The position numbers and the translations under genes are program-made. 64,000 nucleotides of DNA from the NCBI GenBank assembly GCA_029959085.1, contig JARWIR010000003.1:29155505-29219504 (forward strand), written 5' to 3'. Below, in pieces: positions 21,350 through 32,374 of this stretch (the stretch's first letter is position 1; every line of letters starts with the position of its first letter). The stretch is from Nemophila menziesii. Its lineage: Eukaryota; Streptophyta; Magnoliopsida; Boraginales; Hydrophyllaceae. The notes below the pieces were generated by a model. It had not been told where the DNA came from. It made no database searches and saw only the letters and a list, made by a program, of their open reading frames with translations.

Positions 21350-22334
21350 ACCTATTAGGGTGATCATAAAGGACAAAAATGGTTGCACAAATATTTCATC
21401 TACGAGCATGTTGATCTTCATAAGGTGAAAACTGTCCTTCAAATTACTGGCCAAAGATTGAATAAAACAATTCGACAAGTATTAAACATGAAAAAGTCTA
21501 TGCCTAGAGATAAAAGAAAGTATGAGGAAATATACCAAAAAGCGGCATGCACAAAACTAAATAGATAAGGAAGAGAATATTAACAACGATTTTAGGCTGA
21601 TTTTCTCTTTTAGGCTTAGCCCACCACCTAATGCATATGCGCTCTTAGGATTTCAAGTACCTACACTAAAAGTCCTTGTATCTCTTACATGTGAGAGAAA
21701 ACCCCTTTACAACCTCTTCGAAATCACATTTGAAGGAAACCCCTAGTGTTATCACCAACACTAGTATAACAAGTGGACAATCTTCACTCGCGATATACCA
21801 CATCACAAGCCCGTGAAACTTTCCACTTGTGTATCACCATATAAGCACAAGTGAACAATTTCTACTCATGATCTACCACTTCACACTCATTGAAGCCTTC
21901 AAGCTTTGTGTCTACACAATCCCAATTCTAATCCGCTCTTGTATATTCAATGGAAAAACACACTTATTCACTAGACAAAGAGAAAACCCTAGGTTTTACG
22001 ATTAATCCTAATCTCTTCTCTATGGTCCTCAATGAGTAGATAAATATAAGTGCTTGAGATAAAAAAAAATTAATATATATGGATTGTTATGGGACTCATA
22101 TTGAAAATTCCATTGGGACTCATATTAAAACAGGCAAAATCCTCCCAACGGAAGTTTCCACATGTCAACATCTGGTTGGCTCAATTTCAACTTTTCGGAC
22201 AACCAAAATCTCCTGTCCGGATGACCAATTATGTGGCTCTAACTCTAGGCACATAGTACACTAGTATCTCTTTTTCCATCCTTTCTAGCAGTTAGCTTCT
22301 TTTTTTTCTCGGATACCCATCATATAAAGTCGAT
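21350..22334. other. Intergenic, no gene seen
   Basis: Contains short ORFs (21383-21568, 22079-22264) with no recognised domains. The 21700-21930 stretch has loosely repeated 'acaagtg(g/a)ac' and 'actc.cgat' phrases. Nothing assignable. Confidence 0.25.
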
Positions 22335-22790
22335 TATTGATTGTTTGGATACTTCCTTATCCATCTGTTAGTTCAACTGTTTGATTATATGCTAAGCACG
22401 TGTCTTGATCGAAATAATTGCTCGATTCTCTTTCGAGACTTGTCATGATACATTTGAAGTGAGTCACCTTTGAGCTTCTTCGTACTTCATGTATTACATG
22501 TGGTGACATGTATCTCTCTTCGAGGACGGTCGAGTTACTCGAGGACCATATTTTATGGCAATATACTAATTAGAGAGTGATCTATGATGTATTGAGTCTC
22601 GATTAGCTAATAGGCAAATATGGTTTGTCAGTGGTCGAGTTAATATAAGACGACGTGGATATAATTAGATGGAATAATGAGATTGTCGTTGATCATATTT
22701 ATCAAAAAGTAAACATGTGTACATATTGGATAGCAAATTACGGTGTTGACGAACAAGAAGGAACGGTTTAATAGGCCTACACGAGTAATA
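22335..22790 (+). repeat. Dispersed repeat, copy C
   Basis: Matches the 3' part of copies A and B (1075-1215 and 2755-3120) in the same orientation, for example 'tgatcgaaataattgctcga' here versus 2830. It marks the same repeat family outside the first 3 kb. Confidence 0.55.
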
Positions 22791-22843
22791 ATAATTCAAT
22801 ATAGCTATAAAGATAATTCATTAGATAAAGTATCATTTATCTA

Positions 22844-23095
22844 CTCCCTCCGTCCATAAATGTTTGTCATAATTTCTAAAAATAGATGTCCACAAAAGGT
22901 TGTCCATTTAAGATACTAATGAACTTTTTTACCTTTTTTACTAATTTTATCCCTATTAAATGTTCAAGAACTTATTATCATTAAATGCATTTACTTAGTT
23001 GGTTGGGGCTAATTTAATAAAAATATAATAAATTAATAACTTTTTTTTAATTTGTGTGAAAAAAAAGTATGACAAACATTTATGGAGGGTGGAAA
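22844..23095. mobile_element. Stowaway-like MITE, 252 bp
   Basis: Left end CTCCCTCCGTCCATAAATG, right end inverted with the shared core CCATAAATGTTTGTCATA, bounded by TA dinucleotides (22842-22843 and 23096-23097). This is the classic Tc1/mariner Stowaway signature. Non-coding. It lies about 50 bp upstream of duplication block 3. Confidence 0.8.
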
Positions 23096-23252
23096 TATAA
23101 CCTAAAGTGATATTAATTTCTTTAGACTTGGATTAATTATAACATTTTTATTAGGTATTGTATAAAAGAAGTCCTAAATACTTTCAAGTCTCTACTCGAA
23201 CCGTTATTTGACTTTTAACTGAAAAAGAGAATTTTTCTTCGAGTGAAAGGTC

Positions 23253-23260
23253 TATATAAA
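23253..23260 (+). promoter_or_regulatory. TATA box of HAL3-like copy 3
   Basis: TATATAAA in the undisturbed ancestral context. The downstream leader ('gttagttaacagttgagcac', then CT-rich 'tctcatcttcctcaaaacc') follows within about 50-120 bp. Confidence 0.5.
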
Positions 23261-23570
23261 GTAATTGTGTTCTGGTCATAATATGTAAAGTAATAGAGAA
23301 GGTTAGTTAACAGTTGAGCACTCCCGCCTCAAGTTTAAAAACATTTCTTGGGTTTAAGTGAGTCTCTCATCTTCCTCAAAACCGTTCTGTCACCACCGTC
23401 TCCTTCTCCGTCACCACCACCGTATAGGGTAGTTTCTTATCTTTACTCAATTTGTGCGCTATTCCCTGCACTTCATTTCCCTTATTTGTTTTTTGTTTTC
23501 TTTTTTCTTGCTAGGTACGACAAAAGAAGGCCTTAGAGTCTCATTTGCAAGTTTCTTGAGAACAAATTTC

Positions 23571-24617
23571 ATGGATACCAGAAGAATGTCAATGGTATAT
23601 TATTTAGAATTGTGCGCTTTGTTTATGATCTAGATTCTTGATTGCCCCTATCCCCAACCACCCGATAAAGAAAACATTTTTTTTCTCTGTTTCTTGGAAA
23701 TATGCAAATGTCCCACATTTAATTACGTAAAATCTTGAATCCTCAAGTTTAAAATCGTAAGATCCTATTGTTTCTTGAAATTCTGTGATTGTCCCACATT
23801 TGATTATGGAGAATCATGAATCTTCAAGTTCAATATCATAACATTCTTATTAACCATGTGCGACGATTGTGTGTTAAAGTCTTTTAAAAGATGGGTGCTA
23901 AATCCACTTTATGTTCAGTAAGATTTAGTTTCTCCTGAATATGTAGGCCCCGTATTCAGTCTGGAACACACCACAGCAATTGCTAAATCCACTTTATGAG
24001 CGGAGGCCTCGTATTCTTCTTGCTGCAACTGGATGTTTAGCTGCTCAACAATTTTTTAATCTTTGCCTAAATTTCTATTTTTGGGCGGATATAAGATGTG
24101 TTGGTACAAAGACTTCCCTAAAATTCATAAATCGAGCATCTCTTCCAAAGGATGTTACTATTTATACCGATGAAGATGAATGGTCATTTAGGTCTTCGAA
24201 AGGTGGTGTGCTACACATTGATCTATGTAAAAGCGCTGATATTATGATCATCGCCCCTCTATCAGCTAACTCCCTCGCCAAGGTAACAAAGTTGATGATT
24301 CTTCGCTTAAATGTTCTTGTTTTCTAATTTATCCTTGTTTTGTTTTTGGGTCACTGTAGATTGGTCGAGGATTATGTGACAACTTGGTGACCAACATTGT
24401 CAGAGCATGGGACTTTAACAAACCAATATTGGTTGCACCAACAATGACTAAGTCAATGTGGACTAATCCTTTCACAGAACAGTATCTTAAAGTACTCCAA
24501 AAAATGATGGTTTATATACTTTATCCAGTAGAAGATAAAGATGAAGCTGCGTTGCCTCCACTTGATGCCATCACTCAAATTGCTAAACATTTCCTACAAT
24601 TTAACGATGCTCCATAA
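23571..24617 (+). CDS. HAL3-like: HAL3-like flavoprotein, copy 3
   Basis: Exons 23571-23594, 23947-24282 and 24360-24617, 205 aa. The first exon MDTRRMSM joins in frame to APYSVWNTPQQ. Seen: ILLAATGC (31-38), His98 in VLHID, APLSANSLAK, IGRG (a Gly-to-Arg change in the otherwise invariant IGGG turn), PTMT at 147-150 (Asn of PxMN lost), and no Cys clamp (VEDKDEAAL). Same residue pattern as copy 2: His only. The N-terminal 20 residues differ from copy 1 because the acceptor side begins with other sequence; part of it ('ctaaatccactttatg') also occurs in the preceding intron, hinting at a local copy event. Splice sites and frame are intact. A start at Met in MLNPLY (23980) is possible if exon 1 is skipped. 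Confidence 0.85.
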
Positions 24618-25480
24618 GTAGTATACGATCATCATTAACTCTTTCTTTTGTCCAACCGATGCAAGATTTTTTGATGTTTGTAAAGAATAATAGGATTTTG
24701 GTTGCATCGGGGGCATTAATACTCCTATTTTGCTCTTCTTCTCTCGGTAGTTTCAGAGTTTTCTCTATTGGATTTTTCCTACTAACTGTAATATCTTTGG
24801 ATCATAGATTACTTCTGCAAATTATATTGATAGGTAAAACATTGTAAAGTTTTTCTATTTTCTTGCATATTGATCTTGGACAAATACTGGGTAATTGACA
24901 CTCAGCAGCATTGTAAAATTTTGATATTACAACTTGGTACTTTGAAATTAAAGTAGAGCTGTGTAATCGAGTCAAATTAAACTGAAATCTTCTGACTTTC
25001 CTTGTTTATCAAGCAAGTATCATGATCCTAAATTATTGTTTTAAGTGTGGCTCATTTAAAAGTCAAGAGATCAATAACATACTTATTATTTCACTATTAT
25101 AAGATCTAGACGGCTTTATCTTATCCAGCTGAACGTAAATGCTATATAAACGAGGTTGAGAAATGGCATTTCATTTAAGGAGAGAGAGATATTTATAAAT
25201 GAACTAAAGTGTGTTAGAACTGGGAAAAATTTGTGTGGTCTTAGACCACAGGTCTCGCTTGTAATTTTGTGAAATGAAAGGACTATTTCAATGGATTCCA
25301 CAGTTTTAAAATTAATAAATAATTTCTGAAATAATTCTGTCTCACAAAAACCACAGGTGGGACCTCACCTCATCCCCAAAAGATAAACACTCTTACTTGT
25401 TCAAGTGATAAGTGATATAGTTGACAAAAGAAAAAGTGATATGTGATATAGACATAAGGAAGCATCAATAATAAGACTCA
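24618..25480. other. 3' flank of HAL3-like copy 3
   Basis: Shares 'ctctttcttttgtccaaccg' with copies 1 and 2 just after the stop, and 'gaccacaggtctcg' with the flank of copy 2 (16470). The ORF 24659-24847 is in this flank and is hydrophobic by composition only. Confidence 0.5.
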
Positions 25481-26059
25481 CTTTAGACGGTTCAGATTGT
25501 ATCTCACCAACTGTCTCATATAAATACACTCATTTCACGCCTTGATCTTCTCTCTCTTCTTTTCGCTTCAGACTTCTATTATTCTCTCGTCTCTTTCGGT
25601 AGGAAACTAGGGTTTTGTATATTGTTAATTAGTGCTATAAATATTAACAATTAGAATATAATAAATCAAGCATCTGACTTGATTATTGAGTAGTATTTCT
25701 CTATTGTATTGTTTAGGGTTTCTCATTGAAGCGTTTAAAGGTTTCTATTCTCGTAATATTGTAGTAAGACTTGATTTGAAGTTGTAACCTTGTTCTATAG
25801 TGTGTGAAGTATCTTCTGAGGAGGGTTTGTGGTTTAACTTGTAATATATGATAAACTCGAGAGATTTATGTGAGGTGTGCAAACTTGTTATCCGAGGCAT
25901 ATAGTGAATCTGAGCTACTCTTATCTAGGATCAACGTGGATGTAGGCATTTTTGTGCTGAACCACGATAATTCTTGGTGTTCTTTATCTTTCTGCATTCT
26001 TCTTTTCTGGATTTGTGTTTAAACGTTGTCAACAGTGGCGGATCCAGACACTAAATTGA

Positions 26060-26086
26060 GGGGGGGGGGGGGGGGGGGGGGGGGGG
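26060..26086 (+). repeat. Homopolymer G27
   Basis: Twenty-seven consecutive G just inside the left TIR of the hAT element. The right end has a shorter C run at the mirrored position, so an ancestral G-rich subterminal stretch appears to have expanded. Exact length may be unreliable in assembly. Confidence 0.9.
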
Positions 26087-26679
26087 CTTGAAATATATAG
26101 GAGTTCAAAGTTAATTTTTTTTTAAAAAAATTTAAGGTAAAAATATGATACATAAATATATAACTACCAGTGTAAAATACAAATATGAGAATTTAACACT
26201 ATCATGTTTCTCGTCTCTTTAGTTGATAAACTTAGCAGTTAGCATTTATCCAAAAAATATACAAATCAACACCATTACACTTAATTTATATAGTATCGTT
26301 AGTATTATATTAATATACTATATGTTATATTAATATTCTAATTAATAAATATGATGAATAAATTATCTACAAAAATTAAATATTGAAGTAATGTAAATAA
26401 TAAATTACTAAGTATTATTACCCTCAAATTCAAAATAGAGACATGTATTCGTATACAAAAATTGCAATATTTAATAAGTCGATTTTATGAAAATTAACAA
26501 ATTTATAACTTTAATCTAGTATTTTAAAAAATAAGAATTTTTTTTGTTAAAAATTAAAATATAAGAATAAAGTTGAAATCTTATTTTATATTGAACTTAT
26601 TTTCGAATCATATCATTTTTAAATTTAGTTTCGAAATAATTTTCTATTATTTGTGTATTTGGAAAAAAGATAAAACAAA

Positions 26680-26750
26680 TGCTAAGATTCAAACACCTAA
26701 CCTCCTTTCTAAATGCTACTGTGTAAAGATACTAAACCACTAAGCCACAA
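26680..26750 (-). other. tRNA-like Pol III box pair (SINE-like) inside hAT
   Basis: On the minus strand an A-box-like GTGGCTTAGTGGTTTAG (26748-26732) is followed about 40 bp later by a B-box-like GGTGTTTGAATCTTAGC (26697-26681). The spacing and order fit a tRNA-derived SINE head. No full tRNA cloverleaf is evident. Confidence 0.45.
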
Positions 26751-27010
26751 TAACTTATGTATTTTTTAGAGCATGCATGTTATACATAAACGTTCAGAGG
26801 AAATTAACTGTTTTTCGAGACAAAATTACATTTACGTATCATAAAATTTACGAGTTCAGGGGAGGCTTGAGCCCCCCCTGGTCCCACTAAGGATCCGCCC
26901 CTGGTTGTCAACCATAGGTCTTGATTGATCTATTTCTTGCCAATGATTTAAAGTGTTTTCAACAGTCTATTTACAACCGTTAATCATCTACCCTTAATTT
27001 TTTTTTTATA

Positions 27011-27150
27011 ACAATGAATAAGAGTTGATATGAACTGGTCGATGGAATGGCTATACAAATATTCTATGGCCGAAGGTTCATCTCTCCACACTTTAAAACA
27101 TGCAAGAACGTTACAGGGTCCCACAAGAGCTTTTTGCGAGCCCGGAAACG
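27011..27150 (+). repeat. Distal end of duplicated block shared with 17362-17510
   Basis: 'acaatgaataagag.tgatat' to 'gcgagccc' aligns with the 3' end of block 2 over about 145 bp. It shows that the duplication joining copies 2 and 3 extended at least 2.5 kb past the gene. Confidence 0.65.
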
Positions 27151-27229
27151 AACCCTAATGCTTTCACTTTTATCAACCAAGACCTCCTTACTTTAAGTTG
27201 ATCCTCTTCGGCTCCTCCCAAGTTAATAA

Positions 27230-28255
27230 TATTTTTTTAGAAAGTCATTACGAATGCTATTTCAACTGACTCAATAGGTTCGTTAGGAAATGCTCTAGTA
27301 ATGAATGACCTTTACAAAATTTACCTAAAAGGGAAAGAAACTATGGAACATTTATTCCTTAAATACGAATAGACTAGGAAATATTGGTGTTTGTTTCATC
27401 TTCAATCTAGTGTAAACCCTTTGTTTAGCCTAGTATTAATAGTTGGATTGGTCTCTTACTGGACAGATTCTCCATGAAGAACGAGGAAATGAGAACTCTT
27501 ACGCAAATTATAACTTATTTTTGGACTATTTGGCATATCCGCATTAAATATCATGATAAATGCATGGTCCTTATAAAAGTTTTATGTAGAGAGATGTTTG
27601 GTATGATTGAGAAATCACTTGAATATCAGTCTCCTAACCCAAAATCAACAAATCCTAACTTAGTCCTCTTTACATCTAATTGGTTTCCTACAACACTGAA
27701 CAACACCAAAATTAACGTTGATGCCAAAATTAATTTTGATGTCGCGTTCAAGTTATAACGAGTCATCATTGCCGCTGTTGTACAAAATTTGAAGGGGGGA
27801 GTAATTTATGATTTGCCAAGAATATTAAGGCCTCCACCAGTTTGGAAGAAGAATCCATTGCTATTCGGAATGCTTTTGTATTGCAGTAGTGCTTGTTTCC
27901 ACTAGTATCACAATCAAAATTGATGCAGAATCTGTTTTGAAAGCCGTTCAATTTAAACGCCGCTTGATCCTAGAAATGCATACCCATCCCTGAAGATATC
28001 AAAACAATGGCTAAGTTCTACCCTCTGGTCAACATCTTAAGAATCAGAACAACTAATCACACATCAGATTGACTTGCTAAGACTCATTCTAACTCGAATT
28101 TCCCTTTAAATTGGTGTAATAATTTGCCAAATGACTTTTATTCAATCTAATGTAATGACTTAATGTAACGAATGTGATATTTTTGTCTCGATAGAGGTTG
28201 GTTGATACCTTTTTCGATTCTTTGTTTCTTTAATATAAGTCTTTTTTGACAAAAA
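27230..28255 (+). mobile_element. LINE relic: zinc-binding RT end and RNase H
   Basis: Frames read DLYKIYLKGKETMEHLFLKYE (zf-RVT region of plant L1-type LINEs), then ITYFWTIWHIRIKYHDKC, then KINVDAKINFDVAFKL as the start of the RVT_3 RNase H domain, and IKIDAESVLKAVQF. Many stops. A LINE-like 3' end with an A run follows near 28247. Confidence 0.7.
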
Positions 28256-28269
28256 AATATTGAAATCAT

Positions 28270-28570
28270 ATGTTGACTTTTACAAATTAAATTGTGGGGC
28301 GGGTGGGGTATTAAGGGACAGAGGGTAGATGGACAAAAGGCTTCGCCATGGATCTCAAGTGTTCCTTAATTTTAATTGCGGAACTTGTGGCGCTACATGG
28401 AGGTTTAAAAATGGCAGTCGCGATAGGTATTAACGAGTTGGTGATAGAAACAGATTCCTAATTAGTTTGATTTAGCAAAGGGACAGGATCAAAGGGTTGG
28501 TTACGCCTTGGGTTGAAGAAATTAGAATAATCTTGGAAGAAAATGGAGGATTCACTATCCTGTACCGACT
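28270..28570 (+). mobile_element. LINE RNase H scrap
   Basis: One frame (28375-28458) encodes AELVALHGGLKMAVAIGINE with IETDS and a stop. That is the ExxAL..G......G...L.IETDS core of the plant LINE RNase H domain. It is a second, independent fragment next to the preceding relic. Confidence 0.6.
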
Positions 28571-28988
28571 GGTTAGCACGTCTTGGAGCGAGGAGCGAAA
28601 ATACCCACGTCTTTTTTGGTCAAATACTTAACCCATTTAAAAACCATGATTCCAAATTTTCCATGCCTTCATTGGAGAAGGCTATCCCTGAAAACCTCAA
28701 ACAAAACTATGTATGGGTCCTTTAGCATTAGGGTAAATTCTATTACTAGTAAAATGAATAAGAAACCAGCGATAAATATCATAAACAGATTTAAATACCC
28801 AAAAGTGTGGGTTTCATCCAAATTCCAAGGTCCCCACAGACACTATAAGACACATAAAAACAAGAATGAAATGCATGAACCCAAGCAAGTGTTCAATTTT
28901 TACAAGAATATTTTCAGGTAACTAATTAAATGTCACAACACATTCAGGTATTTTCCTTCAAGTCCATAAAAATCATCCCAATATTGAA

Positions 28989-30172
28989 TCAAGAAACTAG
29001 TGAGACAAGAGATACAAACTCAAGGGTGACACGTCCCTTAGACCTTGTATTGATCACAAAATGCTCTGGATATTTCCTTAACAACATAATTAATCCATAC
29101 CATGGCTTTGCCTTAGCTTCAGGACTCTGATAATCTTCACATGTAAGATATTTTCTTACACGAGTATGATGCCACAAATTCCCATACTGTTCCATCAACT
29201 GCACATGGTCATAAAATACAAATAAACACTAACTCAAATCATTAGTTTTCCATAAATCTCAAACTAACCTCAGAATGAAGCTTTTCCATGGGCATCCACT
29301 CTCCAGGACCACATAAATCAGACAGAACATTTGCTACAGATGTTACAATGTCCTTTTCTTCTAACTGTAAGAGCTGTTGATTATCAGAATCCCTATCAGG
29401 ACGTGATCTTCCTTCTTCCTTTCTACCTGTTTTACAGATCAATTCCACAAACATATTAACTACATTAAGCATATAAACAACTAGATTATTCAATTTCTGC
29501 ACTAATTAGTAAGGTTCTCAATTTAATTGCAATATGAACAAAAGAAATAAGCAAAATAGTTTCGAATTTCTTACTCAATTGACCAGAAACGGAAGCCTTG
29601 TAGCTATAACCACCTCCATCAACCCCATCTACCCTTCTCACCTTCTTCACCACGGCGGCACTACCACCACCTACATCTTCATTCCCACCGTCCATTTCCT
29701 CCTCATAAGGTAAGTCTCTCCCTCTCACAACCCCCTTCTTTCCATACCCTACACCACCAACTGCACCATAGTTCACGTTCACATTGACATTATGCCTCGG
29801 TCCAACAGGCCCACCAAGTATACTCCTCACTGGTAACAAAAAGTAAAACTCTTTGTCTCCGATTTGAAGTAAGTCTTGTGAATCGAGCTTTATAGGTTGA
29901 TTCCCGGGTAAGTGAAGTACGCCTTCGACAAAACAACCGTTTTTCCCCAATACTTCCAAAGCAAAACGACGGCGTTGGAAGTCGTAAAATATACGAGCGT
30001 GGTGGCGGGAGATGTTCATTCCGCCGCCTAAGGAGGACAGGTCAACATCGACTGTTGACTTCTTCGAGGTCCGGCCTAAGATAATTGAATAGGTTTGCAT
30101 GTAGTATTCGAAATCTTCGCCTTGTAGCTTCGCGAAGCCTGCCTCTACGTCACTCCCACCGCTGCTTCCCAT
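28989..30172 (-). CDS. FHA2: FHA-domain protein, FHA2-like
   Basis: Three exons on the minus strand: 30172-29575, 29426-29269 and 29198-28989, 321 aa, matching plant FHA2 (about 320 aa) end to end. Start MGSSGGSDVEAGFAKLQ; the frame extends upstream to 30307 but conservation begins here. FHA domain about 25-115 with Gly33-Arg34, Ser55-Arg-His-His58 and Asn78, the phosphothreonine-binding residues. Then a Gly/Asp-rich linker, then a C-terminal conserved domain (SDNQQLLQLEEKD, LSDLCGPGEWMPMEKLH, PWYGLIMLLRKYPEHFVINT) ending in LVSLVS. FHA2 is a nuclear phospho-peptide binding protein reported to affect flower and stamen development. The C-terminal domain recalls the region next to FHA in yeast Fhl1-type factors, though that link is inference. 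All splice sites are GT-AG and the gene looks intact. Confidence 0.92.
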
Positions 30173-30307
30173 TTTTCTTTTAATTTTTTTTTGGGTTTTT
30201 TGCGGTAACTTACGGAGAATAAGAAGAAAATGAAGTAGGAGTAGGAGGAGGCAAATAGTGCTAAGCCATGGGCAAAAAGTAATTAAGTTAAATAACATTT
30301 GAACCAA

Positions 30308-30690
30308 AAAATAAATTAAGTTAAATCAATTTTCTTCTTTGATTTTATTTTTTGGTTGTTACCAAAAGAGAAAATTATAAATAAATAGTAGGATATATGC
30401 TTCCGACCAAAAAAAAAAAGAAATCCTTATTAATTTTTTTTTTAGTAATTAAACGGTTATACACCTTGGGGGTGTTTGTTTGCACTTAATGAGATCTTAA
30501 TCTGGTTCATTAGGATATTGGATCAATAAGACTGTTTGTTTTTCCTGTCCAATTCAGATCTGAATGGCTCTTAACGTGTCTGTTTCATTAAGATTTCAAA
30601 ACAAGTCTGAATCATTCAGACACTGCCTCTTAACAGAATAAGTCATATTCAGCTGTTCATTCAGCATTCAGGACTTATTACTTAAAAAAA
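30308..30690. promoter_or_regulatory. Upstream region of the FHA2-like gene
   Basis: About 500 bp between the FHA2-like start and the hAT element at 30692. It holds the gene's 5' leader and promoter by position. No sharp TATA box is visible. Nothing else coding. Confidence 0.35.
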
Positions 30691-30691
30691 C

Positions 30692-31271
30692 CATGGTTCT
30701 AAAAGGCGCTAGGCGGTACTAGGGCGGCCGACCACCTTCGAGCGCCTAGATGATTAGGCGGCCTATTAATCGGAATTTAGGCGGTCTTTGCCTAGGCGGT
30801 TTTTCTATTAATTTATTAAATATATATGACTAATCTAATGATCTGAATAACTTTTACATCTTAATATATTTAAAATAAATTAATTTGACATAAATATCAT
30901 ATATTGTATAATAAAATAATAATAATTCATTATTATTCAACTAAAAATGTTAAATTCAAGAATTCTAGACTTGAAATTTAAAAAATCCTACTTTCATAAT
31001 TTTCTCGCGCGTTCAAACTCTAACCCAAGTAGTTTTTCTTTATATTTTTCTTATGTGTTGGGTTGGATTAGATTGAATTACTTATTTATGGGTTAGCATG
31101 CTAGGTAGTGTTCACGTTAGGCAACTCATTAATCTGATTGGGTAGTTTATTGATTAGATTATGCGTAGACGAACCTTCGAGCCACCTTTGAGAGAAATTT
31201 TAGGCGGATCGCACTTTGGAACGCCTAAGCGGAGCGCCTAGTCGGCTAGGCGACCTTGTTTTAGAACACTG
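30692..31271. mobile_element. hAT-type element, 580 bp (GCCTAGG family)
   Basis: Left end CATGGTTCTAAAAGGCGC, right end inverted CAGTGTTCTAAAAC. Flanks 'ttaaaaaaac' and 'ttaaaaaac' look like an 8-bp duplication blurred by A-run slippage. Subterminal 'gcgcctag' and 'gctaggcgg' motifs match the elements at 12758-13146 and 13518-13966. It lies about 520 bp upstream of the FHA2-like ATG. Confidence 0.65.
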
Positions 31272-31279
31272 TTAAAAAA

Positions 31280-32114
31280 CAAATGACACCTAATCTTTTT
31301 TTTCATTTTGAGGGTGACTGATTGCATACCTTTTCTCGTGGTAGGTCGATTGTCAATGTTTACTTGGTTTTGGGTTGACAATAGGGTTAGCCTTATATTC
31401 TCGTCAACGATATAGTTGGACTTTAACTTACTTACAATATTAGTTAGACTTTCTTTTACAGACAGTACAATCATATCTTTCTCGCCAATAATACAGTTAA
31501 TTTTCTCGTCGTCAACACAATCAGTCTTTTATTGCCGACAATACAGTAGATTTTGGTTGAAACCAAGGTGTAGATTTTCCAGCGTAGCTAGACTTTGAAA
31601 ACTTTTTGTATAACAACTTTTTCAGGTCGGGAATTCGTTTGGTCGACACACTAGCCAAGAATCTTAGGAGGTCAGTTTTGTCAGAGTTGTTGGTCTTTTT
31701 TTTATTTGGTCGATGCAAAATTAGTCTTTTTGCCAGAGGCGTTGGCCTTTTTTTCATGAGGCCGATGAAAAATTAGTCTTTTTACCAGAGTCGTTGGTCT
31801 TTTAATTATGAGCTCAATGCGAAAATGTTCTTAGTTTACCAATACGAAAGTGGTCTTAGTTTGCCAATGCAAAATTGGTCTTAATTTGTCAATACGAAAT
31901 TGGTATATGAAAAGCTGTATAACCTATCGACATTTTCAGGTCAGGAGTTTCCGTTGAACAACAACTGAAGTTTTCAAGATTCTTTTTATAGTCGTTGATC
32001 TTCCTAAATGTGTTGTTTCCATTACAAACAAACCCACTAGAAAAAGAGAGTGCATGAGACCACTTCAGGTCATCTGGCTCATTCATTAGTCAGAAAATCT
32101 AACTTTGAAAAAAA
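31280..32114. other. Intergenic, diffuse repeats
   Basis: Loose repetition of 'ttggtctta.tttgccaatgc' (31830-31900) and 'ttttgccagag.cgttggtc' (31725-31800). Short ORFs on both strands without domains. No gene seen. Confidence 0.3.
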
Positions 32115-32116
32115 TA

Positions 32117-32372
32117 CTCCCTCCGTTTCAAAATGTTTGTCCACTTTGCTTTTCACACGAATTAAGAAAAGTAATGATTACAATCCCTATTACAAAATTA
32201 CCCCTAATAAAGTGTCTTGATATCTTAAATGTGTATTGGAAATATAAATTTTAATTTTTTAATAGGGGTAGTAATGGAAAAAATAGGGAAAAAGTGTCTT
32301 GAAATACTAAGTGGACAAACATTGTGAAACACTAATTTTAGTAAGTGGACAAACATTTTGAAACGGAGGGAG
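32117..32372. mobile_element. Stowaway-like MITE, 256 bp
   Basis: Near-perfect TIRs CTCCCTCCGTTTCAAAATG at both ends, target dinucleotide TA on both sides (32115-32116, 32373-32374). The inner terminal phrase 'aagtggacaaacatt' is repeated twice at the right end (32310-32326 and 32342-32357), so the right terminus carries an internal duplication. Confidence 0.9.
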
Positions 32373-32374
32373 TA

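Larger units (their letters stand above)
23100..25075 (+). repeat. Segmental duplication block 3 (with HAL3-like copy 3)
   Basis: Counterpart of block 1 (8548-10690). Beyond 25190 it additionally shares sequence with the 3' side of block 2, up to about 27150 with insertions. It lacks the Tourist-like MITE of block 1 and the insertion of block 2, and so gives empty sites for both. Confidence 0.8.
26033..26903. mobile_element. hAT-type element, 871 bp, exact 8-bp TSD
   Basis: Ends CAGTGGCGGATCC and, inverted, CAGGGGCGGATCC. The target duplication gttgtcaa is exact (26025-26032 and 26904-26911). This is the widespread plant CAG(G/T)GGCGGATCC hAT group. No transposase frame; the interior is AT-rich. 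It carries a run of 27 G at 26060-26086 and a tRNA-like segment at 26680-26750. Confidence 0.9.
25495..26970 (+). mobile_element. Copia-type solo LTR, split by a hAT element
   Basis: Contains a TATA region (25516-25524), a leader-like CT stretch, and near 25930-26030 the phrase 'cgtggatgtaggcattt...ctgaaccacgataattctt', which marks the 3' end of Tork/Tnt1-type Copia LTRs. The LTR sequence resumes after the hAT element ('ccataggtcttgattgatc'). No PBS or pol follows, so it looks like a solo LTR. Confidence 0.5.

Noticed and set aside
30173..30307. 45-residue N-terminal extension of the FHA2-like protein (from Met at 30307)
   Set aside because: It is hydrophobic and non-conserved. The family starts at MG(S/T)SGG, which is at 30172, and the extension is probably 5' UTR.
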